The translations under genes were made by a program, and so were the position numbers. Under the pieces are notes generated by a model that saw only the letters and a list, made by a program, of their open reading frames with translations, was not told the origin of the DNA and made no database searches. This document shows, in pieces, positions 39,663 to 48,989 of a stretch of DNA of 64,000 bases (position 1 is its first letter; each line of letters begins with the position of its first letter). This DNA is from Streptomyces mirabilis. GTDB taxonomy: Bacteria; Actinomycetota; Actinomycetes; Streptomycetales; Streptomycetaceae. The stretch spans positions 2,914,001 through 2,978,000 of the forward strand of contig NZ_JBCJKP010000001.1 of NCBI RefSeq assembly GCF_039503195.1, read 5' to 3'.

Positions 39663-39833
39663 CCTCCGGCAGTCGTAACGGCAAATACCAGCGTCGTCGC
39701 TGCCGGAGGTCTCTTCCACCCGCGACCGAGGGGACGCGTGATGCGTCCGCGGCCCACGGGCCGACGCCCCGGGATCCGGTCGGATCCGTATTGACGGGAA
39801 CGCCGCTACTGGTAGGGAGTACTCCCCTCCGTA
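39663..39833 (-). promoter_or_regulatory. yybP-ykoY manganese riboswitch with RBS-sequestering platform
   Basis: On the minus strand the conserved landmarks of yybP-ykoY occur in order: P1 5' strand CGGAGG (39831-39826) running into GGAGTA, then GTCAATACG (compare GUCAAUUCG of a structurally solved member), internal hairpins such as GGATCC-GACC-GGATCC and GGACGC-GCGTCC, and finally GAGACC joined to the P1 3' strand CCTCCG. The P1 3' strand CTGCCGGAGG complement (39700-39709) is also a perfect 10-bp partner of 39663-39672, which contains the terC Shine-Dalgarno GGAGG. So P1 formation and RBS blocking are mutually exclusive, giving translation ON with bound metal. Aptamer span about 39702-39833. 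Confidence 0.82.
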
Positions 39834-39941
39834 CGGAAAACAGTACCGGAAACACCAAGGAAAGGTAAAGCAATTAGTAAAAGAAAGACCAAACCCCCTG
39901 GTCAGGAAGCTTTACTGATGCTTGACAAAGTCCTTTGCAGG

Positions 39942-41960
39942 TCAGCGGTTCCACGAGCGGCGGGCCGCCGCCACCTGGGAGAGCACCTGCTGGAGCACCT
40001 GACTGCCCGGCGGGACGAGCGCGGGTTCGTACGTCCAGGCGTGCCCCACCCACGGGTCGGCGAGATGGTCGTCGGGCACCGGGGTGAGTCGCAACAGCGA
40101 ACGCCAGAGAGGATCGAGCAGCGGCCCGTAGGCAGCGGCGTCCTCCCGGTCCGCGACCATCATCAGATGGACGCCGACGGACGGTCCCTCGTCCGCGAGA
40201 TAGCGCAACTGCGTCACGGCGCGATCGTCGAAGCCGTGCGGGAAGTCGTTGACGATCAGCAGTTGTTCGGCGGTGTCGAGGTCCGGCGGAAGCGAGTCGG
40301 CCACGCCGCCACGCACCGCCATCTGCACCAGGTCGACACGTTGGGTGAGCCGGGCCAGCACCTCGCCCACCCCTGCGGCCCCGGCGGCGGGCGGAGCGTC
40401 GAGGACTCCGGAACGCACCAGCGGCGCGAGACACGAGGCTCCCGAACCGGCCGGGTCGATCACGTGCACCGTGAACTCACCCGCGGGATAGACGGCGAGC
40501 AGCCGGGCGGCGTGCGCCACCGCCGTGTCCATGGCGAGTCGGCGCAGCTCGTCGGAGTCGGTGAGCGGGTCGTCGAGACCGGCGCGTCCGCTGTCGATCC
40601 ACAGGCCGCGTTCGAGCGGAAGCCGGACCAGCATCGGGATGCTCAGGTTCTCGCTCTCGGGCAGCCGGAGGTCACCGAGGCGCAGGGCCATGGGGATCTC
40701 CATGGGCACCCGGTAGCCGTGCCAGACCGGGTTGTCCCAGGATGCGTACGCCGCGGGCAGCGCGGGCTCGACCACTTCGGCCTCGGCCGCGAGCTGGGCG
40801 AGGTCCCGGTCGAGCGCGGCGCGGGCCTGGTCGACCAGGCTCGCGCGCTTGGCCTGGGCGGCCTCACGCGCGGCGTCGCCCTGCCCGCCGATCCGGCTGC
40901 GCGGGTCGGAGAGGACCTTGTCGAGCTCCTGCTCCATGCGCGAGTCGGCGAAGTCGACGGCGCTGCGATACGCGGCCGTGGTGCGCGCCAGGTCCTCGAA
41001 CATGCCCCACACCTGGTTGTAGAGCCGCTCCTCCATGGACCAGCCGGTCGCGTCACCGGCGACGGGCTGCGCGGGCTGCCCCGGCGCGGCCGGTGGTGCG
41101 GTCGGCGCGGGCGGGGGCGGCGCGGCGGCCTGCCTACCGGGGTGGCTGTAGTTGACCGGGCCGCCCGTGGGGGCGGACGGCTGGGTGACGGCGGAGGGGT
41201 CGGGCTGCGCGGGGCCTCCCGGGTAGCCCGTCTGCGGCACCATGGCTCCTTGCGGACCCGGCGCGTCGTACGGGGACTGCGGCGGTACGGTCCCGGGGGC
41301 GCCCTGTGGTGCGGCGTACGGCTGGTCCGGTCCCGGCGCCGAGGCGGCCGCCTGTCGTGAGCGGTCCGCGTCCGCCGTACGCGGCGGAGGTGCCGACACC
41401 GAGCGGGCCAGCCCCTGGGCCACCGCTTCGTTGATGCTGCCCGCGAGCTGCCGGGCCTCGGACAGGCCCTGGTCGGTGAGGAGTTCGGCGAGGCCGCCCG
41501 CGTACCCCTGGCCGACCGCGCGTACCTTCCAGACGCCCTGTCTGCGGTAGAGCTCCAGGGCGACGACGGCCGACTCCGTGTCCAGGCCGGTGATGGTGTA
41601 GCTGGCGACCTCGACCCCGTCGAGGCCGGTGACGGCGACGAAGGGGGCGGCGACGGCCCCGAACCGGACAGGGCCACCGGCACCGGTCGGCAGTGCGAGC
41701 AGCACGCTGACGCGGTGCACGGTCCCCGGCAGGGCGTCCAGGTCGAACGCGAGGCGGTGGTCGGCCGCCGCCTGCTTGGAGACCTCGAGTCCGGGCAGGG
41801 TCGGCGCGCCCGGGTGAGCCACCCATTCGACGCCCCGGACCCTGCCCTGCTCGTCGCTCAGCGTGGCCCCGGCCACGATCGGCCGGCCGGCCGATACGCG
41901 GACCTCAAGACGGGCCTGGGAGAGCGGGTGGTTCTGCCCCCGGACCAGCTCGGCCGTCAT
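39942..41960 (-). CDS. TerD-domain protein with C-terminal FtsK-like region ('export associated')
   Basis: 672-aa two-part protein. Residues 1-190 are a TerD/CABP1-type domain (calcium-binding family of tellurite-resistance and stress proteins; VSVLLALPTGAGG, ALELYRRQGVWKVRAVGQGY). Residues about 190-300 are a Pro/Gln/Ala/Gly-rich linker. Residues about 300-672 are a conserved region found in actinobacterial 'export associated' proteins, weakly like an FtsK/SpoIIIE nucleotide-binding fold (FTVHVIDPAGSGASCLAPLV; LLIVNDFPHGF) but without a proper Walker A lysine. No signal peptide. Encoded between another TerD gene and terC. Confidence 0.85.
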   Translation of the reverse strand: MTAELVRGQNHPLSQARLEVRVSAGRPIVAGATLSDEQGRVRGVEWVAHPGAPTLPGLEVSKQAAADHRLAFDLDALPGTVHRVSVLLALPTGAGGPVRFGAVAAPFVAVTGLDGVEVASYTITGLDTESAVVALELYRRQGVWKVRAVGQGYAGGLAELLTDQGLSEARQLAGSINEAVAQGLARSVSAPPPRTADADRSRQAAASAPGPDQPYAAPQGAPGTVPPQSPYDAPGPQGAMVPQTGYPGGPAQPDPSAVTQPSAPTGGPVNYSHPGRQAAAPPPPAPTAPPAAPGQPAQPVAGDATGWSMEERLYNQVWGMFEDLARTTAAYRSAVDFADSRMEQELDKVLSDPRSRIGGQGDAAREAAQAKRASLVDQARAALDRDLAQLAAEAEVVEPALPAAYASWDNPVWHGYRVPMEIPMALRLGDLRLPESENLSIPMLVRLPLERGLWIDSGRAGLDDPLTDSDELRRLAMDTAVAHAARLLAVYPAGEFTVHVIDPAGSGASCLAPLVRSGVLDAPPAAGAAGVGEVLARLTQRVDLVQMAVRGGVADSLPPDLDTAEQLLIVNDFPHGFDDRAVTQLRYLADEGPSVGVHLMMVADREDAAAYGPLLDPLWRSLLRLTPVPDDHLADPWVGHAWTYEPALVPPGSQVLQQVLSQVAAARRSWNR

Positions 41961-42004
41961 CGCCTTGTCCCCCGTGTCGCTTCGTGTGCCGGGCGCCGCG
42001 CTGC

Positions 42005-42583
42005 CTACAGGTGCGGCAGGATCGCGGGCATCAGGTCCTGGAAGGTACGGCCGTTGGCCGGTGTGCCCAGGGCCGTCATCTGCCAGCCAGGGCCCGCGCG
42101 GTGCACCTTCGCCATGATCTGCGCCGTGTACTGGCCGCCGCCCGCGAGCGTGTAGCGGGCGAGCTCCTGGCCGTTGGTCTCGTCGACCAGACGGCAGAAC
42201 GCGTTCTGCACTTCCTGGAACGTCTGGCCCGTGAAGGAGTTGACGGTGAAGATGATCTGGTCGATGTGGACCGGGACGCGCTGGAGGTCGACGAGGATCG
42301 CCTCGTCGTCACCACCCTGGCCCACGCCACCGACCAGGTTGTCACCGGTGTGCCGCACGGATCCGTCGTCGCTGACGAGGTGACGGAAGAACACCACGTC
42401 GACGGGCTGCTTGTCCGCGAACAGCACGGCGGACGCGTCCAGGTCGATCTCCCGGGTGCGCGAGCCGAACAGGCCGCGCCGGGGAGCCGCCTGCCAGCCG
42501 AGCCCCATGCGCACCGCGGTCAGGGTGCCCCCGTCGTTCTTCTGCAGACTGATGGCCTGACCCTTGGTCATGTTGACCGTCAC
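42005..42583 (-). CDS. TerD-family protein
   Basis: 192-aa TerD/TerE/TerZ-family protein. The usual N-terminus MTKGQAISLQK and core EIDLDASAVLFADKQPVDVVFF, GDDEAILVDLQRVPVHIDQIIFTVNSFTGQTFQEVQNAFCRLVD, ELARYTLAGGG carry the acidic residues that bind calcium in characterised members. GTG at 42583 with GAGGGG upstream; an in-frame ATG four codons on is possible. It is 44 bp upstream of the TerD-fusion gene and read in the same direction toward terC, a compact Ter-like set. Confidence 0.93.
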   Translation of the reverse strand: MTVNMTKGQAISLQKNDGGTLTAVRMGLGWQAAPRRGLFGSRTREIDLDASAVLFADKQPVDVVFFRHLVSDDGSVRHTGDNLVGGVGQGGDDEAILVDLQRVPVHIDQIIFTVNSFTGQTFQEVQNAFCRLVDETNGQELARYTLAGGGQYTAQIMAKVHRAGPGWQMTALGTPANGRTFQDLMPAILPHL

Positions 42584-42677
42584 GCGCTGTTCCCCTCTCG
42601 AGCTGTCCCCTGTTGCCGCGGAGTCCGCGGATGTCCAGCACCCTACGCAGCGCCGACGACCGTGCCGAACCCTGGGG

Positions 42678-42709
42678 CGCGCTTTGTGTCGGTGTTGCAA
42701 CACAGCGCG
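42678..42709 (-). terminator. Stem-loop after uvrB
   Basis: CGCGCT-(TT)-GTGT pairs with ACAC-AGCGCG: 10 bp with a 2-nt bulge and a 10-nt loop, about 34 bp past the uvrB stop. It overlaps a perfect 12-bp palindrome GTGTTGCAACAC (42692-42703), which could alternatively be an operator for the TerD genes. Confidence 0.55.
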
Positions 42710-42743
42710 TATCCGCCGAGGTCCGGCACGGTGGGCGGGGGCC

Positions 42744-44873
42744 TCAGGCCAGGCCCGCCTCCTTCATCTGGCGCAGTTCCTTCTTCATCTCCGACACCTC
42801 GTCGCGCAGCCGTGCCGCGATCTCGAACTGGAGGTCGGCCGCGGCGGCCCGCATCCGCTCCGTCATCTCCTCGATCTGCTCGGCGAGTTCGGCCGCGGGG
42901 CGGTCCGTCGGCACCGTCTCCTTGGCCTTGCCCTTGGCGGACTTGGCCGCCTTGCCGCCGAGCGAGGGCACGGGGGCCTTGGCTCCCTTGCCGTCCTTGC
43001 CCTTGCGGTATCCGGAGCCGAGCAACTGCTCCGTGTCGATGTCCTCGCGGGCGATCTGGGCCACGATGTCGTTGATCTTCTTGCGGAGGGGCTGCGGATC
43101 GATGCCCCTCTCCTCGTTGTAGGCGACCTGCTTCTCCCGGCGGCGGTTGGTCTCCTCGATGGCCTTCTCCATCGCCGGGGTGATCCGGTCGGCGTACATG
43201 TGGACCTGGCCGGAGACATTGCGCGCCGCGCGGCCGATGGTCTGGATCAGCGACGTACCCGAACGCAGGAAGCCCTCCTTGTCGGCGTCGAGGATCGACA
43301 CCAGGGAGACCTCGGGCAGGTCGAGTCCCTCGCGCAGCAGGTTGATGCCGACCAGGACGTCGAACTCGCCCGAGCGCAGCTCGCGCAGCAGCTCGACGCG
43401 GCGCAGGGTGTCGACGTCACTGTGCAGATAGCGCACCTGGATGCCGAGCTCCAGGAAGTAGTCGGTGAGGTCCTCGGCCATCTTCTTGGTGAGCGTGGTG
43501 ACCAGGACGCGCTCGTCCTTCTCGGTACGCTTGCGGATCTCGTGCACCAGGTCGTCGATCTGGCCCTCGGTGGGCTTGACGACGACCTCGGGGTCGATCA
43601 GGCCGGTGGGGCGGATGATCTGCTCGACGAAGCCGTCACCCCGCGAAAGTTCGTACTTCCCCGGGGTCGCCGACAGATAGACGGTCTGCCCGATGCGCTG
43701 CTGGAACTCCTCCCACTTCAGGGGCCGGTTGTCCAGGGCGGAGGGCAGCCGGAAGCCGTGGTCGACGAGGGTGCGCTTGCGGGAGGCGTCGCCCTCGTAC
43801 ATGGCACCGATCTGCGGGACCGTGACGTGCGACTCGTCGAGGACGAGCAGGAAGTCGTCCGGGAAGTAGTCGATCAGCGTGTTCGGCGGGGAGCCGGGTT
43901 CGCGGCCGTCGAAGTGCATCGAGTAGTTCTCGACGCCGGAGCAGGAGCCGATCTGGCGGAGCATCTCCAGGTCGTACGTCGTACGCATGCGCAGGCGCTG
44001 GGCCTCCAGGAGCTTGCCCTGCTTCTCCAGCTCGGCGAGGCGCTCCCCCAGTTCCTTCTCGATGTCGTTGACCGCGCGCTCCATGCGCTCGGGGCCGGCC
44101 ACGTAGTGGGACGCCGGGAAGACGTAGACCTGGTTGTCGTCGCTGATGACCTCACCGGTGAGCGGGTGCAGCGTGGAGAGTGCCTCGATCTCGTCGCCGA
44201 ACATCTCGATGCGGACGGCGAGCTCCTCGTAGACCGGGAAGATCTCGATGGTGTCGCCGCGGACCCGGAAGGTGCCGCGGGCGAACGCCACGTCGTTGCG
44301 CGTGTACTGGATGTCGACGAAGCGGCGCAGCAGGTCGTCGCGGTCGATCTCGTCGCCGACCTTGAGGCTGACCATCCGGTCGACGTACTCCTGCGGCGTG
44401 CCGAGGCCGTAGATGCAGGAGACCGAGGCGACCACCACGACGTCGCGGCGGGTGAGCAGCGAGTTGGTCGCGGAGTGGCGCAGGCGCTCGACCTCCTCGT
44501 TGATCGAGGAGTCCTTCTCGATGTAGGTGTCCGACTGCGGGACGTAGGCCTCGGGCTGGTAGTAGTCGTAGTACGAGACGAAGTACTCGACCGCGTTGTT
44601 CGGCAGCAGCTCGCGGAACTCGTTGGCCAGCTGGGCGGCCAGCGTCTTGTTCGGTGCCATGACGAGCGTGGGGCGCTGGAGCTTCTCGATCATCCACGCG
44701 GTGGTGGCGGACTTGCCGGTGCCGGTCGCGCCCAGCAGGACGACATCCTTCTCACCCGCGCGGATGCGCTTTTCCAGGTCGGCGATGGCCGCCGGCTGGT
44801 CACCGCTCGGCTGGTAGGGGCTGACGACCTCGAAGGGCGCCACCGAACGTTCGATCTTTGATACGGGCCGCAT
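42744..44873 (-). CDS. uvrB: Excinuclease ABC subunit UvrB
   Basis: Damage-verification helicase of nucleotide excision repair, 709 aa. Walker A GATGTGKS (48-55), the damage-probing beta-hairpin region [16 protein letters not shown] box ([11 protein letters not shown]), helicase motif VI region QTIGRAARN and the C-terminal UVR motif ([20 protein letters not shown]) that binds UvrC. A Lys/Gly/Ala-rich linker precedes the UVR motif. ATG at 44873 matches [20 protein letters not shown] of homologues; an upstream in-frame start adds ten residues without support. Confidence 0.98.
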   Translation of the reverse strand: MRPVSKIERSVAPFEVVSPYQPSGDQPAAIADLEKRIRAGEKDVVLLGATGTGKSATTAWMIEKLQRPTLVMAPNKTLAAQLANEFRELLPNNAVEYFVSYYDYYQPEAYVPQSDTYIEKDSSINEEVERLRHSATNSLLTRRDVVVVASVSCIYGLGTPQEYVDRMVSLKVGDEIDRDDLLRRFVDIQYTRNDVAFARGTFRVRGDTIEIFPVYEELAVRIEMFGDEIEALSTLHPLTGEVISDDNQVYVFPASHYVAGPERMERAVNDIEKELGERLAELEKQGKLLEAQRLRMRTTYDLEMLRQIGSCSGVENYSMHFDGREPGSPPNTLIDYFPDDFLLVLDESHVTVPQIGAMYEGDASRKRTLVDHGFRLPSALDNRPLKWEEFQQRIGQTVYLSATPGKYELSRGDGFVEQIIRPTGLIDPEVVVKPTEGQIDDLVHEIRKRTEKDERVLVTTLTKKMAEDLTDYFLELGIQVRYLHSDVDTLRRVELLRELRSGEFDVLVGINLLREGLDLPEVSLVSILDADKEGFLRSGTSLIQTIGRAARNVSGQVHMYADRITPAMEKAIEETNRRREKQVAYNEERGIDPQPLRKKINDIVAQIAREDIDTEQLLGSGYRKGKDGKGAKAPVPSLGGKAAKSAKGKAKETVPTDRPAAELAEQIEEMTERMRAAAADLQFEIAARLRDEVSEMKKELRQMKEAGLA

Positions 44874-44913
44874 GGGTTCCACCGTACGACCCCGCACTGA
44901 CAACGGGCTCGGA

Positions 44914-45780
44914 TCACCGGTTCTGGGGGGTGCGCGAGCTGCGGTGGCCGCGCTCCCGGCCGGCGCGCGGCAGGGGGCGGCGGCCGACGTACTGGACCCT
45001 GGAGTGGGCCGGGACGCCGGGCCGGTGCTCCGTGGGCCTCCAGTCGGGCTTGCCCATGACCATCAGCGGGTCGAACATCACGACGACGCCCGCCAGACAC
45101 AGGAAGACCAGCGGGCCGATCATCATGGGCGCGAGCAGTGCGGCGGCCGAATCGCCGCCGGGACTGTTGGACGTGCCGTGGAGATGGACGCTGAGGGCGG
45201 CCATGCCCGTGTAGTGCATACCGCTGACGGCCAGTCCCATGACGAGGCTGGCGCCCACGCTCCAGAGGAATCCCCGGACCTGCCCCGCCGCCCACAGAGC
45301 GGCGGTGGCGGCGACGACGGCTATGACCACCGAGGCGGAGACGGTGAGCGTGTTGTACCCGAGGTTCCCGTTGAGGCGCATGCCGGCCATGCCCAGATAG
45401 TGCATCGAGGCGACTCCCAGACCGGTGATGGTGCCCCCGGTGAAGAGCGCCGTTCCGGTGGCGCCCCGGTAACCCACGATGAAGATCCCGATGCCGACCA
45501 TCACGACGGCCACGCCCAGGCTCGCGAACGTCGTCGGCTTGTCGTAGTGGATCGGGGTCTCCTTTACGGTGAACCCCATCATGGCTATGAAATGCATGGT
45601 CCATATGCCCGAGGCGATCGCCACCGAGCCGAGCGCGAGCCAGCCGGCCCGCCAGGAGCGGGCGACGAGCATCGATCTGGTGGTGCAGCGCAGGCCGAGC
45701 GCTCCGCCCAGGCAGGCCATGAGGTACGCCACCAGCGGTGTGACGAGTCCGTAACTGAAGCCGTCGACCGTGCCCTGCAT
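44914..45780 (-). CDS. MHYT-domain membrane sensor protein
   Basis: 288-aa integral membrane protein of about seven helices made up of an MHYT sensor domain. Three MHYT-type motifs are visible: [17 protein letters not shown] and GMHYTGMAA; these residues are thought to bind a metal (copper) and sense diatomic gas. Unlike many MHYT proteins it has no GGDEF, EAL or kinase output domain; the tail is a basic segment of about 60 residues. ATG at 45780 with GGGAAGGG upstream. 40 bp before uvrB on the same strand, perhaps co-transcribed with it. Confidence 0.9.
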   Translation of the reverse strand: MQGTVDGFSYGLVTPLVAYLMACLGGALGLRCTTRSMLVARSWRAGWLALGSVAIASGIWTMHFIAMMGFTVKETPIHYDKPTTFASLGVAVVMVGIGIFIVGYRGATGTALFTGGTITGLGVASMHYLGMAGMRLNGNLGYNTLTVSASVVIAVVAATAALWAAGQVRGFLWSVGASLVMGLAVSGMHYTGMAALSVHLHGTSNSPGGDSAAALLAPMMIGPLVFLCLAGVVVMFDPLMVMGKPDWRPTEHRPGVPAHSRVQYVGRRPLPRAGRERGHRSSRTPQNR

Positions 45781-46059
45781 GCGCGGCTGCCCTTCCCGCC
45801 CTTTTACGCCAGAAATTCTCGGAAATGCCCCCACCCTCGGGACCGAAACCACGGCCAGGGTCGAGGCAGAGAGTATGACTCCCACCTGAATGGTCGAACG
45901 ATTTTCCGGCAAAGAATCACGACCTCGCCGCACCTGTGTGATGCCGGTGAGCGGACTTGGTCAACTCCATTCAATCCGTGTCCATCCGGTACCCCTCCGT
46001 CGTTGACTCTCTGCTGTCACTCTTGATCTGTCTGTGATCGCTCGACGCGAGGAGTACGT

Positions 46060-46935
46060 ATGCACGCGCGCGTTGCCGCCGCCACGACCGCCGCGCTTAT
46101 CGGGGGAACCGTCCTGATACTGCCCACCTCCCACGCACAGGCCGGCTCCTTGCGCAAAGCTCCGTTGGTCGTCTCGCACCGCGGAGCGTCCGCCTACGCG
46201 CCCGAGAACACCCTCGCCTCCATCGACAAGGCAGCCGCGATGGGCTTCGGCTGGGTCGAGAACGACGTCCAGCGCACCAAGGACGGCGAGCTCGTCGTGC
46301 TCCACGACGCAAGCCTGGCGCGTACGACCGACGTCAAGAAGGTCTATCCGCACCGGGCTCCCTGGAAGGTCAAGGACTTCACCGCGGCGGAGGTCGCGCG
46401 CCTGGACGCGGGGAGCTGGTTCGGTCCCCGGTACGCGGGCACCCGTGTGCCGACGCTGAAGCAGTACATGCGCCGCGTCGCGCACAATCACCAGAAGCTC
46501 GTGCTGGAGATCAAGAACCCCGAGCTCTATCCGGGTATCGAGCGGCAGACCCTCAAGGTCCTGAGCAACGAAGGCTGGCTGGATCCGGACCATCTCAGGA
46601 ACCGGCTGGTCGTCCAGAGCTTCAGCGAGCACAGCGTGCGGACGGTCCACGAACTGCGTCCCGGGATCACCACGGCCTTCCTGGGCAAGCCGTCGGTCGC
46701 GCGCCTGCACGAGTACGCGCGGTTCGCCGATCTGATCAACCCCGACCACGCCTCCCTCTCGGCCGCCTATGTCTCCGCGGTCCACTCGTTCGTCGGACCG
46801 CACAACCGGCCGATGGAGGTCTTCACCTGGACCATCGACGACGCGAGCACCGCACGGCGCCTGGCGGGCTACGGCGTGGACGGCGTGATCACGAACAAGC
46901 CCGACGTGATCCGGAGCGCTCTGCAACAGACCTGA
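46060..46935 (+). CDS. Secreted glycerophosphodiester phosphodiesterase
   Basis: Cleaves glycerophosphodiesters to glycerol 3-phosphate and alcohol outside the cell for phosphate and carbon gain; 291 aa. N-terminal signal peptide (AAATTAALIGGTVLILPTSHAQA). GDPD motifs: VVSHRGASAYAPENT with His40 and Glu49, Glu67/Asp69 in VENDVQRTKDG, and His82 in LVVLHDASL. Start ATG 46060 with GAGGAG upstream. Streptomyces GDPD genes are often PhoP-controlled, but I could not identify a convincing PHO box here. Divergent from the MHYT gene. Confidence 0.93.
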   Translation: MHARVAAATTAALIGGTVLILPTSHAQAGSLRKAPLVVSHRGASAYAPENTLASIDKAAAMGFGWVENDVQRTKDGELVVLHDASLARTTDVKKVYPHRAPWKVKDFTAAEVARLDAGSWFGPRYAGTRVPTLKQYMRRVAHNHQKLVLEIKNPELYPGIERQTLKVLSNEGWLDPDHLRNRLVVQSFSEHSVRTVHELRPGITTAFLGKPSVARLHEYARFADLINPDHASLSAAYVSAVHSFVGPHNRPMEVFTWTIDDASTARRLAGYGVDGVITNKPDVIRSALQQT

Positions 46936-46956
46936 TCGGTTGTCGGCGGGTGTCTC

Positions 46957-46996
46957 GCCCGCGGCACGGACGCCGTGCGGCGCCCGTGCCGCGGGC
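46957..46996 (+). terminator. Terminator of the glycerophosphodiesterase gene
   Basis: Perfect 13-bp stem (46957-46969 with 46984-46996), loop 14 nt, 22 bp after the stop codon. It also isolates ogt. Confidence 0.85.
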
Positions 46997-47027
46997 ATTG
47001 TCAGTGGCGGATCGTACGGTGGATCGC

Positions 47028-47582
47028 ATGAACAGCGATGGGCAGGACGAACAGCGGGTGGTGTGGGCCGTCGTCGGCACGGACATCGGTCCGCTGCTGC
47101 TGGCGGCGACACCGGACGGCCTGGTGAACGTGGTCTTCCACGCCACGGACGCGGTGCGCGACAAGGCGCTCGAGCGGCTCGCCGCGCGTCTGGGCACCCA
47201 GCCGGTCGAGGCACCCGGGTCACCGCTCCTCGCCGAGTCGATACGCCAGGTCACGGCGTACTTCGCGGGCGAGCGGCGGGACTTCGAGCTGCCGCTGGAC
47301 TGGTCGCTGATCTCCGGGTTCAACCGTCAGGTGCTGCGCCAGCTGGCCGCGGGAGTTCCGTACGGCGGGGTCGTGGGCTATGGCGACCTGGCCCGACGGG
47401 TCGGCCAGCCGGGCGCGGCACAGGCCGTGGGCGTGGCCATGGGCTCGAACCCGCTGCCGGTCGTCGTGCCGTGCCACCGGGTGGTGGAGAGCGACGGCGG
47501 CATCGGGGGGTTCGGGGGCGGCCTGGAGACCAAGCGGAAGCTGCTGGCGCTGGAAGGGGTACTGCCGGAGCCGTTGTTCTGA
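47028..47582 (+). CDS. ogt: Methylated-DNA-[protein]-cysteine S-methyltransferase
   Basis: Suicide DNA repair enzyme removing alkyl groups from O6-alkylguanine, 184 aa. The active-site run VVPCHRVV places the acceptor at Cys149, with the HTH wing Q-x-V-x-x-A-M (QAVGVAMGSNPLP) before it. The N-terminal domain lacks an AdaA-type zinc site, so this is the Ogt form. ATG at 47028 has no Shine-Dalgarno, but TACGGT ends 7 nt upstream, compatible with a leaderless transcript. With uvrA, uvrB and uvrC it adds a direct-reversal repair gene to this region. Confidence 0.94.
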   Translation: MNSDGQDEQRVVWAVVGTDIGPLLLAATPDGLVNVVFHATDAVRDKALERLAARLGTQPVEAPGSPLLAESIRQVTAYFAGERRDFELPLDWSLISGFNRQVLRQLAAGVPYGGVVGYGDLARRVGQPGAAQAVGVAMGSNPLPVVVPCHRVVESDGGIGGFGGGLETKRKLLALEGVLPEPLF

Positions 47583-47701
47583 CGGGCGGGGCTGGCGGTC
47601 GGCGGCGCTCCTAGCTCGCGACACCCCTTGTTCATGTGGGGGCGCGGGCTGGAAACTGCGCCGGTGACCCGAGCCGATTCCAGCGCGTCCGAGTGTTCGC
47701 C

Positions 47702-48976
47702 GTGACCTCCGTCGAGCGGCAGCTCGCCGTGCCCGTGGACGCCGAGGAGATAGCGGCGCTGCGGCGCCGCATCACCGCCGTACTCATCGCCGGTCAGATC
47801 CTCGGCGGGCTCGGCGTCGCCACCGGCATCGCGCTCGCCACCGTGCTGGCCAAGCAGGTCAGTGGCACCGAGTCGCTCTCCGGGCTCGCGCCCACCGCGA
47901 CGGTCACCGGCACGGCGGTGCTCTCCGTGCCGCTGGCCGCGCTGATGACCGCGCGGGGGCGCCGCCCGGGCCTGGTGCTGGCCTACCTCATCGGGGCGTC
48001 GGGAGCGGGCGTCGTCGTGGTCGCCGCGTGTGTGGGGAGCTTTCCGCTGCTGCTGCTCGGCATGGCGGGCTTCGGCGCGGCCTCGTCGGCGAACCTCCAG
48101 GCGCGGTTCGCGGCCGCCGATCTGGCCGAGCCGCAGCGGCGTGCCCGAGCCATCTCGAACGTGGTGTGGGCGACCACGATCGGAGCGGTGCTGGGGCCCA
48201 ACATCGCCGCGCCCGCCGGACGGAGCGTCTCCGGGCTCGGGATACCCGAGGCGGCGGGGCCGTTCCTCTGGGCGGCCGGGGTCTTCCTCCTGTCCGCGCT
48301 GCTGGTGGCCGTGCTGCTGCGGCCCGATCCCCTGCTGACCGCCCGGGCGCTGGCACCCGTCGAGGAGCAGTCGGCTCAGGCGCGTTCCATCCGCGCCGGT
48401 TTCGCCGCGGTCGCCGCCTCGGCGCGTGCCAGGCTGGCGCTCGTGACCGTGGCCGTCTCGCACACCGCGATGGTCTCGATCATGTCGATGACCCCTGTCG
48501 ACCTCGGACACCACGGGGCGAGCATCGATCTGATCGGGCTGGTGATCAGTGGCCACATCGCGGGCATGTACGCGTTCTCGCCCCTCATGGGGCGGCTCTC
48601 GGACCGGCTCGGACGGCTCTCGGGAATCGGGCTCGCCGTGGGCCTGCTGGCCTGCGCGGCACTCCTCGCGGGCACGGCGGGCGGCAGCCACGGACAGATC
48701 GCCGCGGGGCTCTTCGTCCTGGGCCTTGGCTGGTCGTCCGGGCTCGTGTCCGGCTCGGCGCTCCTGACGGACTCGGTGCCCCAGGCCGCGCGGGCCGCCG
48801 CCCAGGGGGTGTCCGACCTGACCATGAACACGGCGGCCGGCCTCGGTGGGGCGACCGCCGGTCTCGTCGTCGCACAGGCGAGCTACGGGTGGCTGAACCT
48901 CCTCGCCGCGTGCCTGCTGGTGCCACTGGGCGGGCTGGCGCTGTTCACGCGGCGCCGAGGCCGAAGCCGCCGGTGA
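47702..48976 (+). CDS. MFS transporter
   Basis: 12-helix major facilitator, 424 aa. Begins with a short charged stretch, then ITAVLIAGQILGGLGVATGIALA; the loop signatures are TARGRRPG in the first half and GRLSDRLGRLSG in the second. Similar proteins are annotated as drug or metabolite exporters; substrate unknown. GTG at 47702 is used; another in-frame GTG lies three codons upstream. 119 bp after ogt and convergent with the cupin gene. Confidence 0.87.
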   Translation: MTSVERQLAVPVDAEEIAALRRRITAVLIAGQILGGLGVATGIALATVLAKQVSGTESLSGLAPTATVTGTAVLSVPLAALMTARGRRPGLVLAYLIGASGAGVVVVAACVGSFPLLLLGMAGFGAASSANLQARFAAADLAEPQRRARAISNVVWATTIGAVLGPNIAAPAGRSVSGLGIPEAAGPFLWAAGVFLLSALLVAVLLRPDPLLTARALAPVEEQSAQARSIRAGFAAVAASARARLALVTVAVSHTAMVSIMSMTPVDLGHHGASIDLIGLVISGHIAGMYAFSPLMGRLSDRLGRLSGIGLAVGLLACAALLAGTAGGSHGQIAAGLFVLGLGWSSGLVSGSALLTDSVPQAARAAAQGVSDLTMNTAAGLGGATAGLVVAQASYGWLNLLAACLLVPLGGLALFTRRRGRSRR

Positions 48977-48989
48977 GCGCCGAAGGGCC

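Noticed and set aside
39942..42583. TerD genes as a classical tellurite-resistance operon
   Set aside because: terA, terB and terZ-type partners are missing, and TerD proteins in Streptomyces are usually developmental or stress proteins; tellurite resistance is not supported by the sequence.
45961..46059. PHO box upstream of the glycerophosphodiesterase gene
   Set aside because: I looked for two adjacent 11-bp GTTCACC-type direct repeats and found only weak resemblance; not enough to report.
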